NCBI RefSeq assembly: GCF_028687615.1
Contig: NZ_JAQTZU010000012.1
Span: 1-64,000, forward strand
Reading direction: 5' to 3'
DNA length: 64,000 bases
Source of the DNA: Methylovulum sp.
GTDB lineage: Bacteria; Pseudomonadota; Gammaproteobacteria; Methylococcales; Methylomonadaceae
Within the stretch, counting starts at the first letter, position 1. The number at the start of each line of letters is the position of its first letter. The notes below the pieces were generated by a model. It searched no databases. It saw only the letters and a list, made by a program, of their open reading frames with translations, and was not told where the DNA came from. Below, piece by piece: positions 32,772 to 41,897 of this stretch. Made by a program: the position numbers and the translations under genes.

Positions 32772-34470
32772 ATTGAAGCAGACACCGCTTACGCAAATCG
32801 CTTTAGGACAAGTTTCGGGAGCGCCTGTTGCTGTTTATCAAGGGCGGCAGATAAGCCACGCTGACTTTTGTCGCGATGTGTCAGCTAAAGCGGAGGCTTT
32901 AGTGCGCCAACCACAAACCGACTACGCTTTGTATTATGATGCCGCTTATCCCTTTGCCGTGATGCTGTTTGCCTTGTGGCACGCTGGCAAAGCCGTCTGG
33001 ATTGCCGCCAACAATAAGCCCGCAAACGCTGAAAAGCTGATGCAGCAAGGTTGCGCTTTATTGGGTGACTGGCCTTCTGGTGAACCCCTATCATTGCCCG
33101 GCAGCGCGGGTTCGCTAGCTTTATCTGCATTGGATTTGCAAGGCTCGCGCTTAACGCTCTTTACGTCAGGCTCCACAGGCCAGCCGCAAGCCATCCAAAA
33201 ACAGTTGTGGCAATTGCAAGCTGAAGTGGACGCTTTAGAACAACAATGGGGGGAGGCATTGGCGAACTCCCAGGTGTTGGCAACCGTCAGCCATCAGCAT
33301 ATCTATGGGTTATTGTTCAAAGTATTGTGGCCTTTGGCGGGCGGGCGTTGTTTCCATAGCCAAATATACCTAAATCCAGAGTCGCTGTTAAAAGCCGCGT
33401 TGCGGTCTTCGGCCCCGTCCTATTGGGTAGCCAGTCCGGCCCAGCTAAAAAGGCTGGATGACTTGACACCTTGGTCTGAAATGCGCCGCTTAAAAGCTAT
33501 ATTTAGCTCTGGCGGCTTCTTGGAAGCGGATGCTGTTAGGCAAATTGAAGTTCACGGTAGTGGCCCCAAACTGATAGATATTTATGGCAGCTCTGAAACC
33601 GGCGGCATTGCTTGGCGGGAACCCGTAAACGACGGACGCTGGCAAGCTTTTTCCGGCATCAGGATAACGCAAGCCACAGGCAACCAGCACTTACTACAAT
33701 CCCCTTACTTGCCCAAGGATACGCCCTATGTATTGCATGATAAGATCGAATTTTACAAAGATGGCAGGTTCAGTCTGTTAGGCCGAAGTGACCGCATCGT
33801 AAAAATAGAAGAAAAACGTCTGTCGCTGACTGAAATGGAGCAGGTGCTAGAGCAGTCGGACTGGGTAGGCCAAGCACATTGCCGGCTCTGGGGCGATAAG
33901 CGGGTGCGGGTCGCCAGTGCCATCATTTTAACGGGCTTGGGACTGGACTACCTGAACAATAAGGGGCGCAATGCGTTAATCAAAGCACTAAAAATGCACT
34001 TGCTGGACAGCTTTGAAACTGTTTTCCTACCGAGGAAATGGCTGTTCATGGATCGTTTGCCCTTATCAACCCAAGGCAAAATCGACCATGACAGCATAGC
34101 CAGTTTATTGGCCTTGGATAGCCGGATATACCCCGAACTGCAATTCTTAAGCCAAAGGGATGATGGCGTGGAATTGTCCTTGCGCACCCAAGCCAGTTTG
34201 CTGTATTTTGCCGGACATTTTCCCGAAATGCCGATTTTACCCGGTGTCACCCAACTGGCTTGGGCGGAAAACTATGGCAAGCTGTTTTTCCCCATTACCC
34301 AGCCGTTTTCAAGTATGGAAGTGGTTAAATTTAAAAAAATAATCCGCCCTGGCGACAAGCTGACCCTGCAATTAAATTGGAATGCGGACAGCGGCAAATT
34401 GTATTTCGACTTTAGTTCCGCCATCGAGTCACACAGTTCGGGCAGGCTCTTATATGGAGTTGATCAATGA
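32761..34470 (+). CDS. Acyl/aryl-ACP ligase fused to a hotdog dehydratase
   Basis: 569 residues in two parts. Residues ~1-455 form an adenylate-forming ligase with A3 motif LFTSGSTGQPQ (133-143), DIYGSSETGG and a C-terminal STQGKID region. Residues ~465-569 are a FabA/FabZ-like hotdog domain with AGHFPEMPILPG (His 486 the likely catalytic base). In most aryl polyene clusters these are two genes, ligase then dehydratase. The protein should load the aromatic acid starter onto ACP and dehydrate 3-hydroxyacyl-ACP intermediates. It starts with GTG inside the previous gene. Confidence 0.88.
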   Translation: MSNKLKQTPLTQIALGQVSGAPVAVYQGRQISHADFCRDVSAKAEALVRQPQTDYALYYDAAYPFAVMLFALWHAGKAVWIAANNKPANAEKLMQQGCALLGDWPSGEPLSLPGSAGSLALSALDLQGSRLTLFTSGSTGQPQAIQKQLWQLQAEVDALEQQWGEALANSQVLATVSHQHIYGLLFKVLWPLAGGRCFHSQIYLNPESLLKAALRSSAPSYWVASPAQLKRLDDLTPWSEMRRLKAIFSSGGFLEADAVRQIEVHGSGPKLIDIYGSSETGGIAWREPVNDGRWQAFSGIRITQATGNQHLLQSPYLPKDTPYVLHDKIEFYKDGRFSLLGRSDRIVKIEEKRLSLTEMEQVLEQSDWVGQAHCRLWGDKRVRVASAIILTGLGLDYLNNKGRNALIKALKMHLLDSFETVFLPRKWLFMDRLPLSTQGKIDHDSIASLLALDSRIYPELQFLSQRDDGVELSLRTQASLLYFAGHFPEMPILPGVTQLAWAENYGKLFFPITQPFSSMEVVKFKKIIRPGDKLTLQLNWNADSGKLYFDFSSAIESHSSGRLLYGVDQ

Positions 34471-35201
34471 GTACCTGTATCGTCATCCCCGTGTACAACC
34501 ATCATGAGGCCATTGCTTATGTGGTTGATGCCATCCGGCAATTTAATCTGCCTTGTTTGTTAATTAATGACGGCAGTTCTGAGGAGTGCACGGCAGAATT
34601 AAGGCGGCTGGCGGAACAGGAAAAAACCTGGCTAATCCTGCATGAGCGGGAACAAAATGGCGGCAAAGGCGCGGCGGTCATCAGCGGCCTACAGTTAGCC
34701 ATAGACAAAGGCTTTAGCCATGCCATCCAAATCGATGCCGACGGGCAACACAACTTGGCTGACATGGGCCTGTTCCTGTCCGCCAGTGCGGCAAACCCCG
34801 AAAAATTAATTTTAGGCATGCCCCGTTATGATGGCGGCATCTCCAAAAAACGCTTGTATGGCCGGCAATTCACCAATTTGTGGATTTGGATTAACACCCT
34901 GTCTTTCGATATAACTGACGGCATGTGCGGCTTTCGGTGCTACCCGCTAGCCGCTGTAGACAAATTATTCCAGTCAACAACCCTGGGCCAGCGCATGGAT
35001 TTTGATATAGAAATTGCCGTGCGCTTGCACTGGCAGGGTGTAAAAGTCATCAATATCGAAACGGATGTGCGCTATCCCTTAGACGGCGTGTCCCATTTTA
35101 GAATGCTGGAAGACAATGTCTTGATCTCGAAAAAACACGCCCAATTATTTTTCGGCATGTTGTGGCGGCTGCCGATGCTGTTGCTGAGGCGTTTGCGATG
35201 A
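34467..35201 (+). CDS. Family 2 glycosyltransferase
   Basis: 244 residues with a GT-A fold: VIPVYNH, INDGSSEEC, and the metal/UDP-binding IDADGQH (DXD-like). The C-terminal helix is short with no obvious membrane channel. Related genes sit between the ligase and acyltransferase genes in aryl polyene clusters. It may glycosylate the pigment or a lipid anchor. It overlaps its neighbours by 4 bases on each side. Confidence 0.88.
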   Translation: MSTCIVIPVYNHHEAIAYVVDAIRQFNLPCLLINDGSSEECTAELRRLAEQEKTWLILHEREQNGGKGAAVISGLQLAIDKGFSHAIQIDADGQHNLADMGLFLSASAANPEKLILGMPRYDGGISKKRLYGRQFTNLWIWINTLSFDITDGMCGFRCYPLAAVDKLFQSTTLGQRMDFDIEIAVRLHWQGVKVINIETDVRYPLDGVSHFRMLEDNVLISKKHAQLFFGMLWRLPMLLLRRLR

Positions 35202-36121
35202 GCCACTGGGCGCAGCTTGAAGAAAGCAGTTTCATTTGGGGAATGCAACTGTTGCTGAAAGTTTACCTGTTATTGGGGCGGCGTATTTTGCAATGCTTTT
35301 TGTATCCTGTGGTGAGCTATTATTGGCTAATTAACAAGCCTGGGCGGCAAGCCAGCCGCCACTATCTGCGTAGATTGTCGGCATACTTGCCCGAACAGGG
35401 CGGACAAAGGGCGAATTACAACAGCTACCGGCATTTTCTCAGTTTTGCCAATTCAATTATCGACAAATTAGCCGCTTTGAGCGGCTCACTATCTCTCCAA
35501 GAGATTGACTATAAAGGCCGCGAGGCGATTATTAGCCATGTTGATAAAGGCCAAGGTTTGTTGCTGCTTGGTTCCCATCTTGGCAACATAGAGGTGTTAC
35601 GCGCCATTGCGGGCTTACGCAAAGATGTGACGGTGAATGTATTGGTCCACACCCGCCACGCCGAAAAATTTAACGCCTTATTAAACCGCAACGCAGAGTC
35701 AAACCGGGTCAAGCTCATCCAAGTGACCAGCATCACTGCGGCAACCGCCATGCTATTGCAGGACAAAGTGAATGCCGGGGAGCTGGTGGTGATTGCGGCG
35801 GACAGGACGCCCGTGAGCGGACAAAACCGAGTCTCCCGCGCCATTTTTTTGGGGGATCCCGCGCCTTTCCCGCAAGGCCCCTACATTCTGGCATCCTTGC
35901 TCAAATGCCCTGTTTACACCTTATTTTGCCTAAAGCACCAACAGTTGCAGACTATTTACTTCGAGCATTTTAGCGATGCCATCGTCCTCCCGCGCAAAGA
36001 CCGCGAAGCCGCCATCCAAAAATACACCCAAGATTATGCCGACCGGCTACAGCGTTATTGCTTGAAAGCCCCCTTGCAATGGTTCAATTTCTATGATTTT
36101 TGGCAGGAAGGACATGATTAA
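35198..36121 (+). CDS. LpxL/HtrB-like lipid acyltransferase
   Basis: 307 residues with the HX4E motif HLGNIE inside LLGSHLGNIEVLR, the lipid A acyltransferase signature, and a membrane-proximal N-terminus. In this context it probably transfers an acyl or polyene chain to a lipid carrier and not to lipid A; that is inference. ATG 35198 overlaps the glycosyltransferase stop (ATGA). Confidence 0.85.
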   Translation: MSHWAQLEESSFIWGMQLLLKVYLLLGRRILQCFLYPVVSYYWLINKPGRQASRHYLRRLSAYLPEQGGQRANYNSYRHFLSFANSIIDKLAALSGSLSLQEIDYKGREAIISHVDKGQGLLLLGSHLGNIEVLRAIAGLRKDVTVNVLVHTRHAEKFNALLNRNAESNRVKLIQVTSITAATAMLLQDKVNAGELVVIAADRTPVSGQNRVSRAIFLGDPAPFPQGPYILASLLKCPVYTLFCLKHQQLQTIYFEHFSDAIVLPRKDREAAIQKYTQDYADRLQRYCLKAPLQWFNFYDFWQEGHD

Positions 36122-37643
36122 TCCAGCCGTGCTTGTTGATGGCAGCAGCTTAACCATTGAAGACATTTGCCAGATCGCCCAGCAAACGAAAACCTTGCGA
36201 TTGGGCGAAACCGCCGTTTTTAAAGACCGGATCAATAAAGGCGCCGAATTTCTCACTACGCTACTGCGGGAAGAAGGCTTTATTTACGGCGTCACCACGG
36301 GCTATGGCGACTCTTGCACCGTGCCTATCCCCATAGAGCATGTCGCCGACTTGTCGCGCCACCTCTATACCTTCCACGGCTGCGGCTTAGGCGCCCATTT
36401 TGACCTGGCGCAGACCCGTGCGATTATGGCGGTGCGGATCAATAGCCTGGCGCAAGGGTTTTCTGGTGTCCGTTATCAATTATTGCGGCAGATCAGCCTC
36501 TTGCTTGAACATGACATACTGCCTTTAATCCCGCAAGAAGGCTCGGTCGGCGCCAGCGGTGATTTAACGCCTTTGTCTTATCTGGCGGCGGTGTTGGCGG
36601 GTGAAAGGGAAGTTTGCTACCAGGGGCAAACACAAGCGACGATAAGTGTTTTTAACAACTTAAACATTGCGCCGCTCACGCTAAACCCGAAAGAAGGTTT
36701 GGCGATTATGAACGGGACGGCGGCGATGACCGCCCTTGCCTGTTTGGCGCATCAACGCGCCGCCTATTTGGCACAGTTGAACACCCGCATCACCAGCTTG
36801 GTGTCAGTTGCGCTACAAGGCAACGCCGGGCATTTTGATGAACGCCTGTTCAGTGTCAAACCCCATGCCGGGCAAATCAAAGTGGCGGGGCGTATCCGTG
36901 AGGATTTGTCGGTTGCCGCACTGCCCACCCGAAATGACACCCGTTTGCAGGATCGTTATTCTTTGCGCTGTGCGCCGCACATTATTGGCGTATTGGAAGA
37001 CGCGCTGCCTTGGTTCCGGCAATTTATTGAAAATGAACTGAATAGCGCCAATGACAACCCCATTATTGATGCGGAAAACGGACGGGTATTGCATGGCGGG
37101 CATTTTTACGGCGGCCATATTGCCTTTGCAATGGACAGCATGAAAACCGCCGTCGCCAATTTGGCGGATTTGATGGACCGGCAGTTGGCGCAACTGGTTG
37201 ACCCTAAATTTAATCATGGCTTGCCCGCCAATCTTTCTGGCGCAAAAGCCGAACAAGCCATGTTGAACCACGGCTTTAAAGCGGTACAGATCGCCGTTTC
37301 CGCATGGACGGCGGAAGCCCTGAAATTGACCATGCCCGCGAGCGTGTTTTCCCGCTCCACCGAATGCCATAACCAAGACAAAGTGAGCATGGGGACAATT
37401 GCGGCACGCGATTGCCTGCGTGTGCTGGAATTAACCGAGCAAGTTGCCGCCGCCACCTTGATAGCCGTTGTCCAAGCGGTTGAATTGCGGTGCGGCAACC
37501 AAGCCCTCAGCCCAAACTTAACGCTGACCCTGTCCCAAGTCAGGGAGCATGTGCCTTTTTTGGAGCATGACCGGGCATTGGAACAGGCATTGCGCTTATG
37601 TATAGGGCTAATACGCGACCAGCACTGGAGCTTGTATGAGTAA
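36114..37643 (+). CDS. HAL/PAL/TAL-family aromatic ammonia-lyase
   Basis: 509 residues. The MIO cofactor triad Ala-Ser-Gly is at 147-149 (SVGASGD), with YGVTTGYG near the N-terminus and NSANDNPI in the middle. The substrate-selectivity pair, in LYTFHGCG, is Phe 87-His 88; bacterial TAL has His-Leu, PAL has Phe-Leu and HAL has Ser-His, so it matches none exactly. It would release ammonia from Phe or Tyr to give cinnamate or 4-coumarate, a natural aryl starter for the polyene. AGGAAGG precedes the ATG, which overlaps the previous stop. Confidence 0.88.
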   Translation: MINPAVLVDGSSLTIEDICQIAQQTKTLRLGETAVFKDRINKGAEFLTTLLREEGFIYGVTTGYGDSCTVPIPIEHVADLSRHLYTFHGCGLGAHFDLAQTRAIMAVRINSLAQGFSGVRYQLLRQISLLLEHDILPLIPQEGSVGASGDLTPLSYLAAVLAGEREVCYQGQTQATISVFNNLNIAPLTLNPKEGLAIMNGTAAMTALACLAHQRAAYLAQLNTRITSLVSVALQGNAGHFDERLFSVKPHAGQIKVAGRIREDLSVAALPTRNDTRLQDRYSLRCAPHIIGVLEDALPWFRQFIENELNSANDNPIIDAENGRVLHGGHFYGGHIAFAMDSMKTAVANLADLMDRQLAQLVDPKFNHGLPANLSGAKAEQAMLNHGFKAVQIAVSAWTAEALKLTMPASVFSRSTECHNQDKVSMGTIAARDCLRVLELTEQVAAATLIAVVQAVELRCGNQALSPNLTLTLSQVREHVPFLEHDRALEQALRLCIGLIRDQHWSLYE

Positions 37644-38058
37644 AAGCGTCGCCAGCTCAGAGACTGAAATTGACGTGCCGTTTTTTGATGTCGATTTAAT
37701 GGAAATTGTCTGGCATGGTCACTACGCCAAATATTTTGAAATCGCCCGCTGCGACTTGCTCGATAAAATTGATTACGGTTACATGGCAATGCGGGCTTCT
37801 GGCTATGCCTGGCCCGTGATCGACCTGCACATCCGCTATGCCAAGCCGCTGATATTCAGGCAAAAAATCATCGTCCAAGCAAACTTGGTCGAATGGCAAA
37901 ACCGCCTAAAAATCCATTACCAAATTGTCGATAAAGCCACAGGCGTCCGTTTATCACGCGGCACTACCTGCCAAGTTGCCGTTGACATGGCAAGCCATGA
38001 AATGTGTTATGAAAGCCCCGCGATAATCTGGCAAAAACTGGGGCTGGAAAAGCCATGA
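37636..38058 (+). CDS. 4HBT-type acyl thioesterase, polyene cluster
   Basis: 140-residue hotdog thioesterase with VDLMEIVWHGHYAKYFE (the Asp/Glu and HxxY active-site pattern of 4-hydroxybenzoyl-CoA thioesterases). It may release or edit chains on the carrier proteins. The start overlaps the ammonia-lyase stop by 8 bases, and the stop overlaps the next start by 4. Confidence 0.85.
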   Translation: MSKSVASSETEIDVPFFDVDLMEIVWHGHYAKYFEIARCDLLDKIDYGYMAMRASGYAWPVIDLHIRYAKPLIFRQKIIVQANLVEWQNRLKIHYQIVDKATGVRLSRGTTCQVAVDMASHEMCYESPAIIWQKLGLEKP

Positions 38059-39581
38059 GCCACTATGATGCCATTGTCGTTGGCAGCGGGATAGGCGGGT
38101 TGACCAGCGCGGCATTGCTTGCCCAAGCCGGGAAATCCGTCCTCGTGCTGGAGGCCCATGACCGGCCTGGCGGCTATGCCCACGGCTTTAAGCGGAAAAA
38201 ATACCAATTTGATAGCGGTGTGCATTTGGTCAGCGGCTGCGGCCCCACAGGCTATCAGGGCGGTCAGATAATTTATAAGTTGCTTCACGCTTTAGGTGTT
38301 GCTGATGAACTTGAATTTATTGACGTTGACCCGTTCAGCCATGTCTATTATCCGGGATTCGATAGTGCCCTGCCGCAAACGATGCCAGCCTTTATCGACA
38401 CTCTGGCAAAGCATTACCCCGGGCAACGTCAGAGCTTGGCGGATTTAGTCCAGCTCTGTTTGCAAGTCACCGAAGAAATCGCCTTGGCTAGCGAAATGGC
38501 CTTGACGGACTACGACACCGCCAGCCGCTTAGTGCCTGCCTTATGCCGATACCGTAAAGCGACCTTGGCCGAGGTGATGGCGGAATATATCAATGATCCC
38601 CAATTATGCGGCGTTTTTGCCAGCAACTGGCCGTATCTGGGCTTGCCGCCGTCAAAGCTGTCGTTTATTTATTGGTCGGCTATGCTGATGGGCTATATGG
38701 CTGACGGCACTTATTATTGCAAAGGCGGTTTTCAAAAACTGGCCGATGCCTTGGTGAAAGGCATCCGTCAGCATGGCGGATGCGTACAACTGCGCTCGCC
38801 TGTCGAAAAAATTATCATTGAAGACCAGCAAGTGGCTGGCGTTCTGGTAAAAGATACCCGCTTCAACACGCCCGTGGTGGTTGCCAATGCCGACATGCGG
38901 CAAACAGTCTATGATTTGGTCGGCGCACAGTATTTCTCGGATCGGTATCTGCAAAAGCTCAAAAAAATGCAGCATTCCGTGTCTATCTTCGTGGTTTATA
39001 TCGCCACCGATTTGGATTTGGCGCAGTTGGGTATGGCGCATGAATCCTTCTATTACCAGGATTTTGACCATGACCGGAATTTTGCCCGGACTCTGGCTGG
39101 CGATGTGGACTGGATGGGCATGACGGTGCCGACTTTGATAGATCCAGGACTTGCGCCTGCGGGTGAACATTTGCTGGTGCTCACGGCGTTGCTACCCTAT
39201 AGCGTCAATGAGTCCTGGCAAGCCGCCAAACCCGCGTATATGGACAAGCTAGTGGCTATTGCCGCACACTACATCCCTAACTTAAAGCAGCATATTAACT
39301 TTATTGAAGGCGGTTCACCCGCCACCTTGCACCGTTACACACAGAATTACCAAGGCGCGGCTTATGGTTGGGACGTGATACCCAGCCAGATCGACCCTAT
39401 CCGCATCAAAAATGCCTCGCCAGTGCCGGGCTTATATTTTGCCGGACATTGGTGTTCCCCAGGCAGCGGTGTGTATGGCGTGAGCATTTCAGGGATGCAG
39501 GCCGCGCAACAAATTTTAGGTCTGAAAAAGCCATCGGAATTATGGCAAGCACTTCTTCCAACAACTCAGCAAGACGTGTGA
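38055..39581 (+). CDS. CrtI-like FAD-dependent desaturase/oxidoreductase
   Basis: 508 residues. Rossmann FAD motif GSGIGGLTSAALLAQAG near residue 9, then LEAHDRPGGYAHGF and a C-terminal LYFAGHWCSPGSGVYGV FAD-binding segment typical of the phytoene-desaturase family. Not every aryl polyene cluster has this gene; it could desaturate or isomerise the chain. It is the last gene before an intergenic repeat. Confidence 0.82.
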   Translation: MSHYDAIVVGSGIGGLTSAALLAQAGKSVLVLEAHDRPGGYAHGFKRKKYQFDSGVHLVSGCGPTGYQGGQIIYKLLHALGVADELEFIDVDPFSHVYYPGFDSALPQTMPAFIDTLAKHYPGQRQSLADLVQLCLQVTEEIALASEMALTDYDTASRLVPALCRYRKATLAEVMAEYINDPQLCGVFASNWPYLGLPPSKLSFIYWSAMLMGYMADGTYYCKGGFQKLADALVKGIRQHGGCVQLRSPVEKIIIEDQQVAGVLVKDTRFNTPVVVANADMRQTVYDLVGAQYFSDRYLQKLKKMQHSVSIFVVYIATDLDLAQLGMAHESFYYQDFDHDRNFARTLAGDVDWMGMTVPTLIDPGLAPAGEHLLVLTALLPYSVNESWQAAKPAYMDKLVAIAAHYIPNLKQHINFIEGGSPATLHRYTQNYQGAAYGWDVIPSQIDPIRIKNASPVPGLYFAGHWCSPGSGVYGVSISGMQAAQQILGLKKPSELWQALLPTTQQDV

Positions 39582-39612
39582 AATAACCCCAACAGCTTGC
39601 CCCCCTGCATGG

Positions 39613-39729
39613 TAAGGATTTGGCTAAAAATAACTTCCCGAACTGTCATTGCCGAAACCGTAGAGACCTGGCAGGTTTTTGAAACCTGCCAGGTCTTAAA
39701 TCAGGAAGTTAATATTGGTCGAATCCTAA
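39613..39729. repeat. Nested palindrome: family D shell with inner AGACCTG hairpin
   Basis: Outer arms TAAGGATTTGGCTAAAAATA and TTGGTCGAATCCTA enclose AGACCTGGCAGGTTT / AAACCTGCCAGGTCT (39664-39696). It is the same architecture as 12896-13010, with compensating changes in both inner arms (T-A to G-C), which argues for conserved pairing. Confidence 0.88.
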
Positions 39730-39780
39730 GGCCAAGATTCTGTTGATACTGATATTTTTTTAACTACAGAGGAATAAGCA

Positions 39781-40344
39781 ATGTGTATAAGTTTTCGTGG
39801 CATACTTTTTATCATGCTGTGCTTGCCATTGGCGGCCTGCAATAAAAAATTAGATGCAACCAGTTTGTCCGCCAATGTTGCAGAGGGCGGCATTTATTAC
39901 ACTCAAGTCGGAATGCATTACCAAAAGAATGTCTACCCCACGACCAATTACCAGGTCGGCATTCGCATCCCTGTCAATACCCAAATTAAATTACTGGAGA
40001 TGGGCAGTAAAACCATTGATATTGAAGTGGGCAACCCAGGCCAAAAAATAGTGGTCAAAAACATCGAAAATCATACGGGTGACACTATCCAACAGGCCTT
40101 CAGCAAATTATTTGCCCGCCAAAAGGTCAACTTGGTCCAGTTTAGTGCTTTGGAAAAGGAACACATTGATAGCGGCACGGTAGCTGTAGGCATGGGCAAA
40201 AAAGCCGTGACAACCGCCATTGGCTATCCGCCCATCACCCGGACACCCGATATCAATGGCAACTCTTGGGTGTTCTGGCGTAACCGCTATAATACCTTCA
40301 TGGTTAATTTCAAAGGCGGCAAAGTATCCGACATTGTTGATTAA
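39781..40344 (+). CDS. Lipoprotein of unknown function
   Basis: 187 residues with a lipobox (LPLAACN, Cys 20). The mature part is beta-rich, with no family I recognise. AGAGGAA lies upstream of the ATG. Its last ~15 codons (TFMVNFKGGKVSDIVD) have a degenerate echo at 41184-41226, which matters for the duplication described at 40303-41241. Confidence 0.65.
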   Translation: MCISFRGILFIMLCLPLAACNKKLDATSLSANVAEGGIYYTQVGMHYQKNVYPTTNYQVGIRIPVNTQIKLLEMGSKTIDIEVGNPGQKIVVKNIENHTGDTIQQAFSKLFARQKVNLVQFSALEKEHIDSGTVAVGMGKKAVTTAIGYPPITRTPDINGNSWVFWRNRYNTFMVNFKGGKVSDIVD

Positions 40345-40661
40345 TTGGGCGATACTCAGCATAAGGCTTCAGGACGGTGAAAAGAGTCCATTAAGTTAAG
40401 TTACCCTTGCCTAGCATGGAAAGCGGCATGAGCTGACAAATAAAAATATTGACACGTTATTTCTTACTACTTTTTGATTAAAGGCAAAAAATGAAAAAAC
40501 TAAAAATACTTGCAGTAGTAAGCGGGCATATTCTCATACAGAACAGCGAGGCCGTAAATTGTGTGCGGCAAGAAACGCTAAAAGCCAAGAGGGTAATGTC
40601 GGTGCTACACCACTCCCCCGAAAAATCGACAATGTACAGCAACTCCAACAACGGAATATCT
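40345..40661. other. 317-base gap with a relic of the 41-kb membrane gene
   Basis: At about 40403-40438 the sequence CCTAGCATGGAAAGCGGCAT matches the N-terminal coding part of the membrane protein at 41241 (RGMESGMNW), but it is not in an open frame. The rest is AT-rich. An open frame does start at 40491 and runs into the following lipoprotein, but its first 57 codons have no signal peptide and are probably not translated. Confidence 0.55.
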
Positions 40662-41174
40662 ATGAAGTCAACTCACGCACTCGCTTCTGGGTTTGTAATT
40701 TTGACGCTCGCCATCGCCGGATGCGCCACCAGTTCCAGCACACCAAAGCTCTTCAACAGCGCGAATCTCGTCATAAAGGCTGATAACGTCATCACCGTCC
40801 CCCCTGAACTGCCGAAGGACTTTGTAGAGACCGTTCGCAATAGAACTGTCTCGATCACACAAGCTGAGCTTGTGAAGCAAGGCGACATGAATCCAGTTGA
40901 TACATGCGGTCTGAAGGTAATGAAAATCACACAAGATATAACTGCAATTTCGATGAGTCAAAACCAGCGGGCGAGACCCCTCTTCTTCGGGGTGACTCAG
41001 GACACAAAGCAAGTAATCAACATTAGCACGTCACTTAGGTTGGAAGATTGCCAAACTGGAAAGCTTTTATATAGTTATGACTACGCTGTAAAAGGAAATA
41101 ACGCCGTCCAGTTACTTCAGAAGCTTGTGGCTTACAACATAAAGCTGGCTTATCGAAACCAGTATCAGCGCTAA
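40662..41174 (+). CDS. Short lipoprotein, probable insertion in the polyene cluster
   Basis: 170 residues, lipobox LAIAGCATS (Cys 18). The mature protein contains two Cys residues and a C-terminal strand-rich part (SYDYAVKGNNAVQLLQKLVAYNIK). I do not recognise a family. The upstream in-frame ATG at 40491 is rejected because the signal peptide starts at 40662, preceded by CGGAA. Codon use (AGA, CTT, TCG) looks different from its neighbours, and both sides carry related sequence, so it may be a late arrival. Confidence 0.6.
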   Translation: MKSTHALASGFVILTLAIAGCATSSSTPKLFNSANLVIKADNVITVPPELPKDFVETVRNRTVSITQAELVKQGDMNPVDTCGLKVMKITQDITAISMSQNQRARPLFFGVTQDTKQVINISTSLRLEDCQTGKLLYSYDYAVKGNNAVQLLQKLVAYNIKLAYRNQYQR

Positions 41175-41240
41175 CTCTGGTAATCTTCATGGTAAATTGC
41201 AAGGTATCAGAAGTTGTCGATAAATAGGGTTTCGTTAAAT

Positions 41241-41897
41241 ATGCAGCAAAAGGCGTTCGGCATACTGAAAGGCTTCGCCTTTGCCAGCTTGTTCATAACG
41301 TATCCTTACCTAGTTTACAGAGGCATGGAAAGCGGCATGAACTGGTTGGCACCACTGGTTTTTTCGGGCATTTTTTTATACCGGGCGTGGCTTGCACAAG
41401 AATTTCGCAGGCGTGTATTAAACCTGGTTTTTGCTATTGCCTTATTGTTGGGGGCTTATTATGTGCAAACCCTCACGGCGAAAATCTTGCCCGTATTGGT
41501 GCAGTTGACGCTGATGGTTTTTTTTGGCCGTGGCTTGTTCGGCGACAAAGAACTGACGTTTATCGAGCGCGTTGTCCGCTTGCAATTTCCCGAATCCCCG
41601 CCCGCAGTCAGTATCTATTGCCGCCAGCTTAGCCTGATTTGGACGGTTTTTTTTGCAGGCAATGCGTTGGTATGCACCCTGCTGGCGATTTACGGGACTG
41701 GGTATGGGTGGGCTTTTTACAACGGGGTGCTTATCTACGTCTTAATGGGTGTGTTGGGCATTGGCGAATATATCTACCGCCGCATCCATTTTGCCGATCT
41801 CAGTGTCCTGCACCAAGGCATACCCGATCCGATGACAACAATTAAAGCTCTGTTTATTAATGGCCGAAAGGTTTTTCTGGAAATGAAGGAACGTTAA
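41241..41897 (+). CDS. COG4648-like membrane protein, second copy
   Basis: 218 residues with six or more hydrophobic spans; GWAFYNGVLIYVLMGVLGIGEYIYR closely resembles the C-terminal part of the protein at 32229-32771 (WWGLYNG and LLMGTEYLIR). It is probably the paralogue that partners the LolA-like carrier and exporter. It ends one base before the next gene. Confidence 0.75.
   Translation: MQQKAFGILKGFAFASLFITYPYLVYRGMESGMNWLAPLVFSGIFLYRAWLAQEFRRRVLNLVFAIALLLGAYYVQTLTAKILPVLVQLTLMVFFGRGLFGDKELTFIERVVRLQFPESPPAVSIYCRQLSLIWTVFFAGNALVCTLLAIYGTGYGWAFYNGVLIYVLMGVLGIGEYIYRRIHFADLSVLHQGIPDPMTTIKALFINGRKVFLEMKER

Noticed and set aside
38055-39581. A carotenoid pathway
   Set aside because: The CrtI-like protein stands alone among aryl polyene genes; no crtB, crtE or other carotenoid gene is present.
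40491-40661. Extending the 40.7-kb lipoprotein to the upstream ATG
   Set aside because: The first 57 codons are not a signal peptide, and a signal with lipobox begins exactly at 40662.
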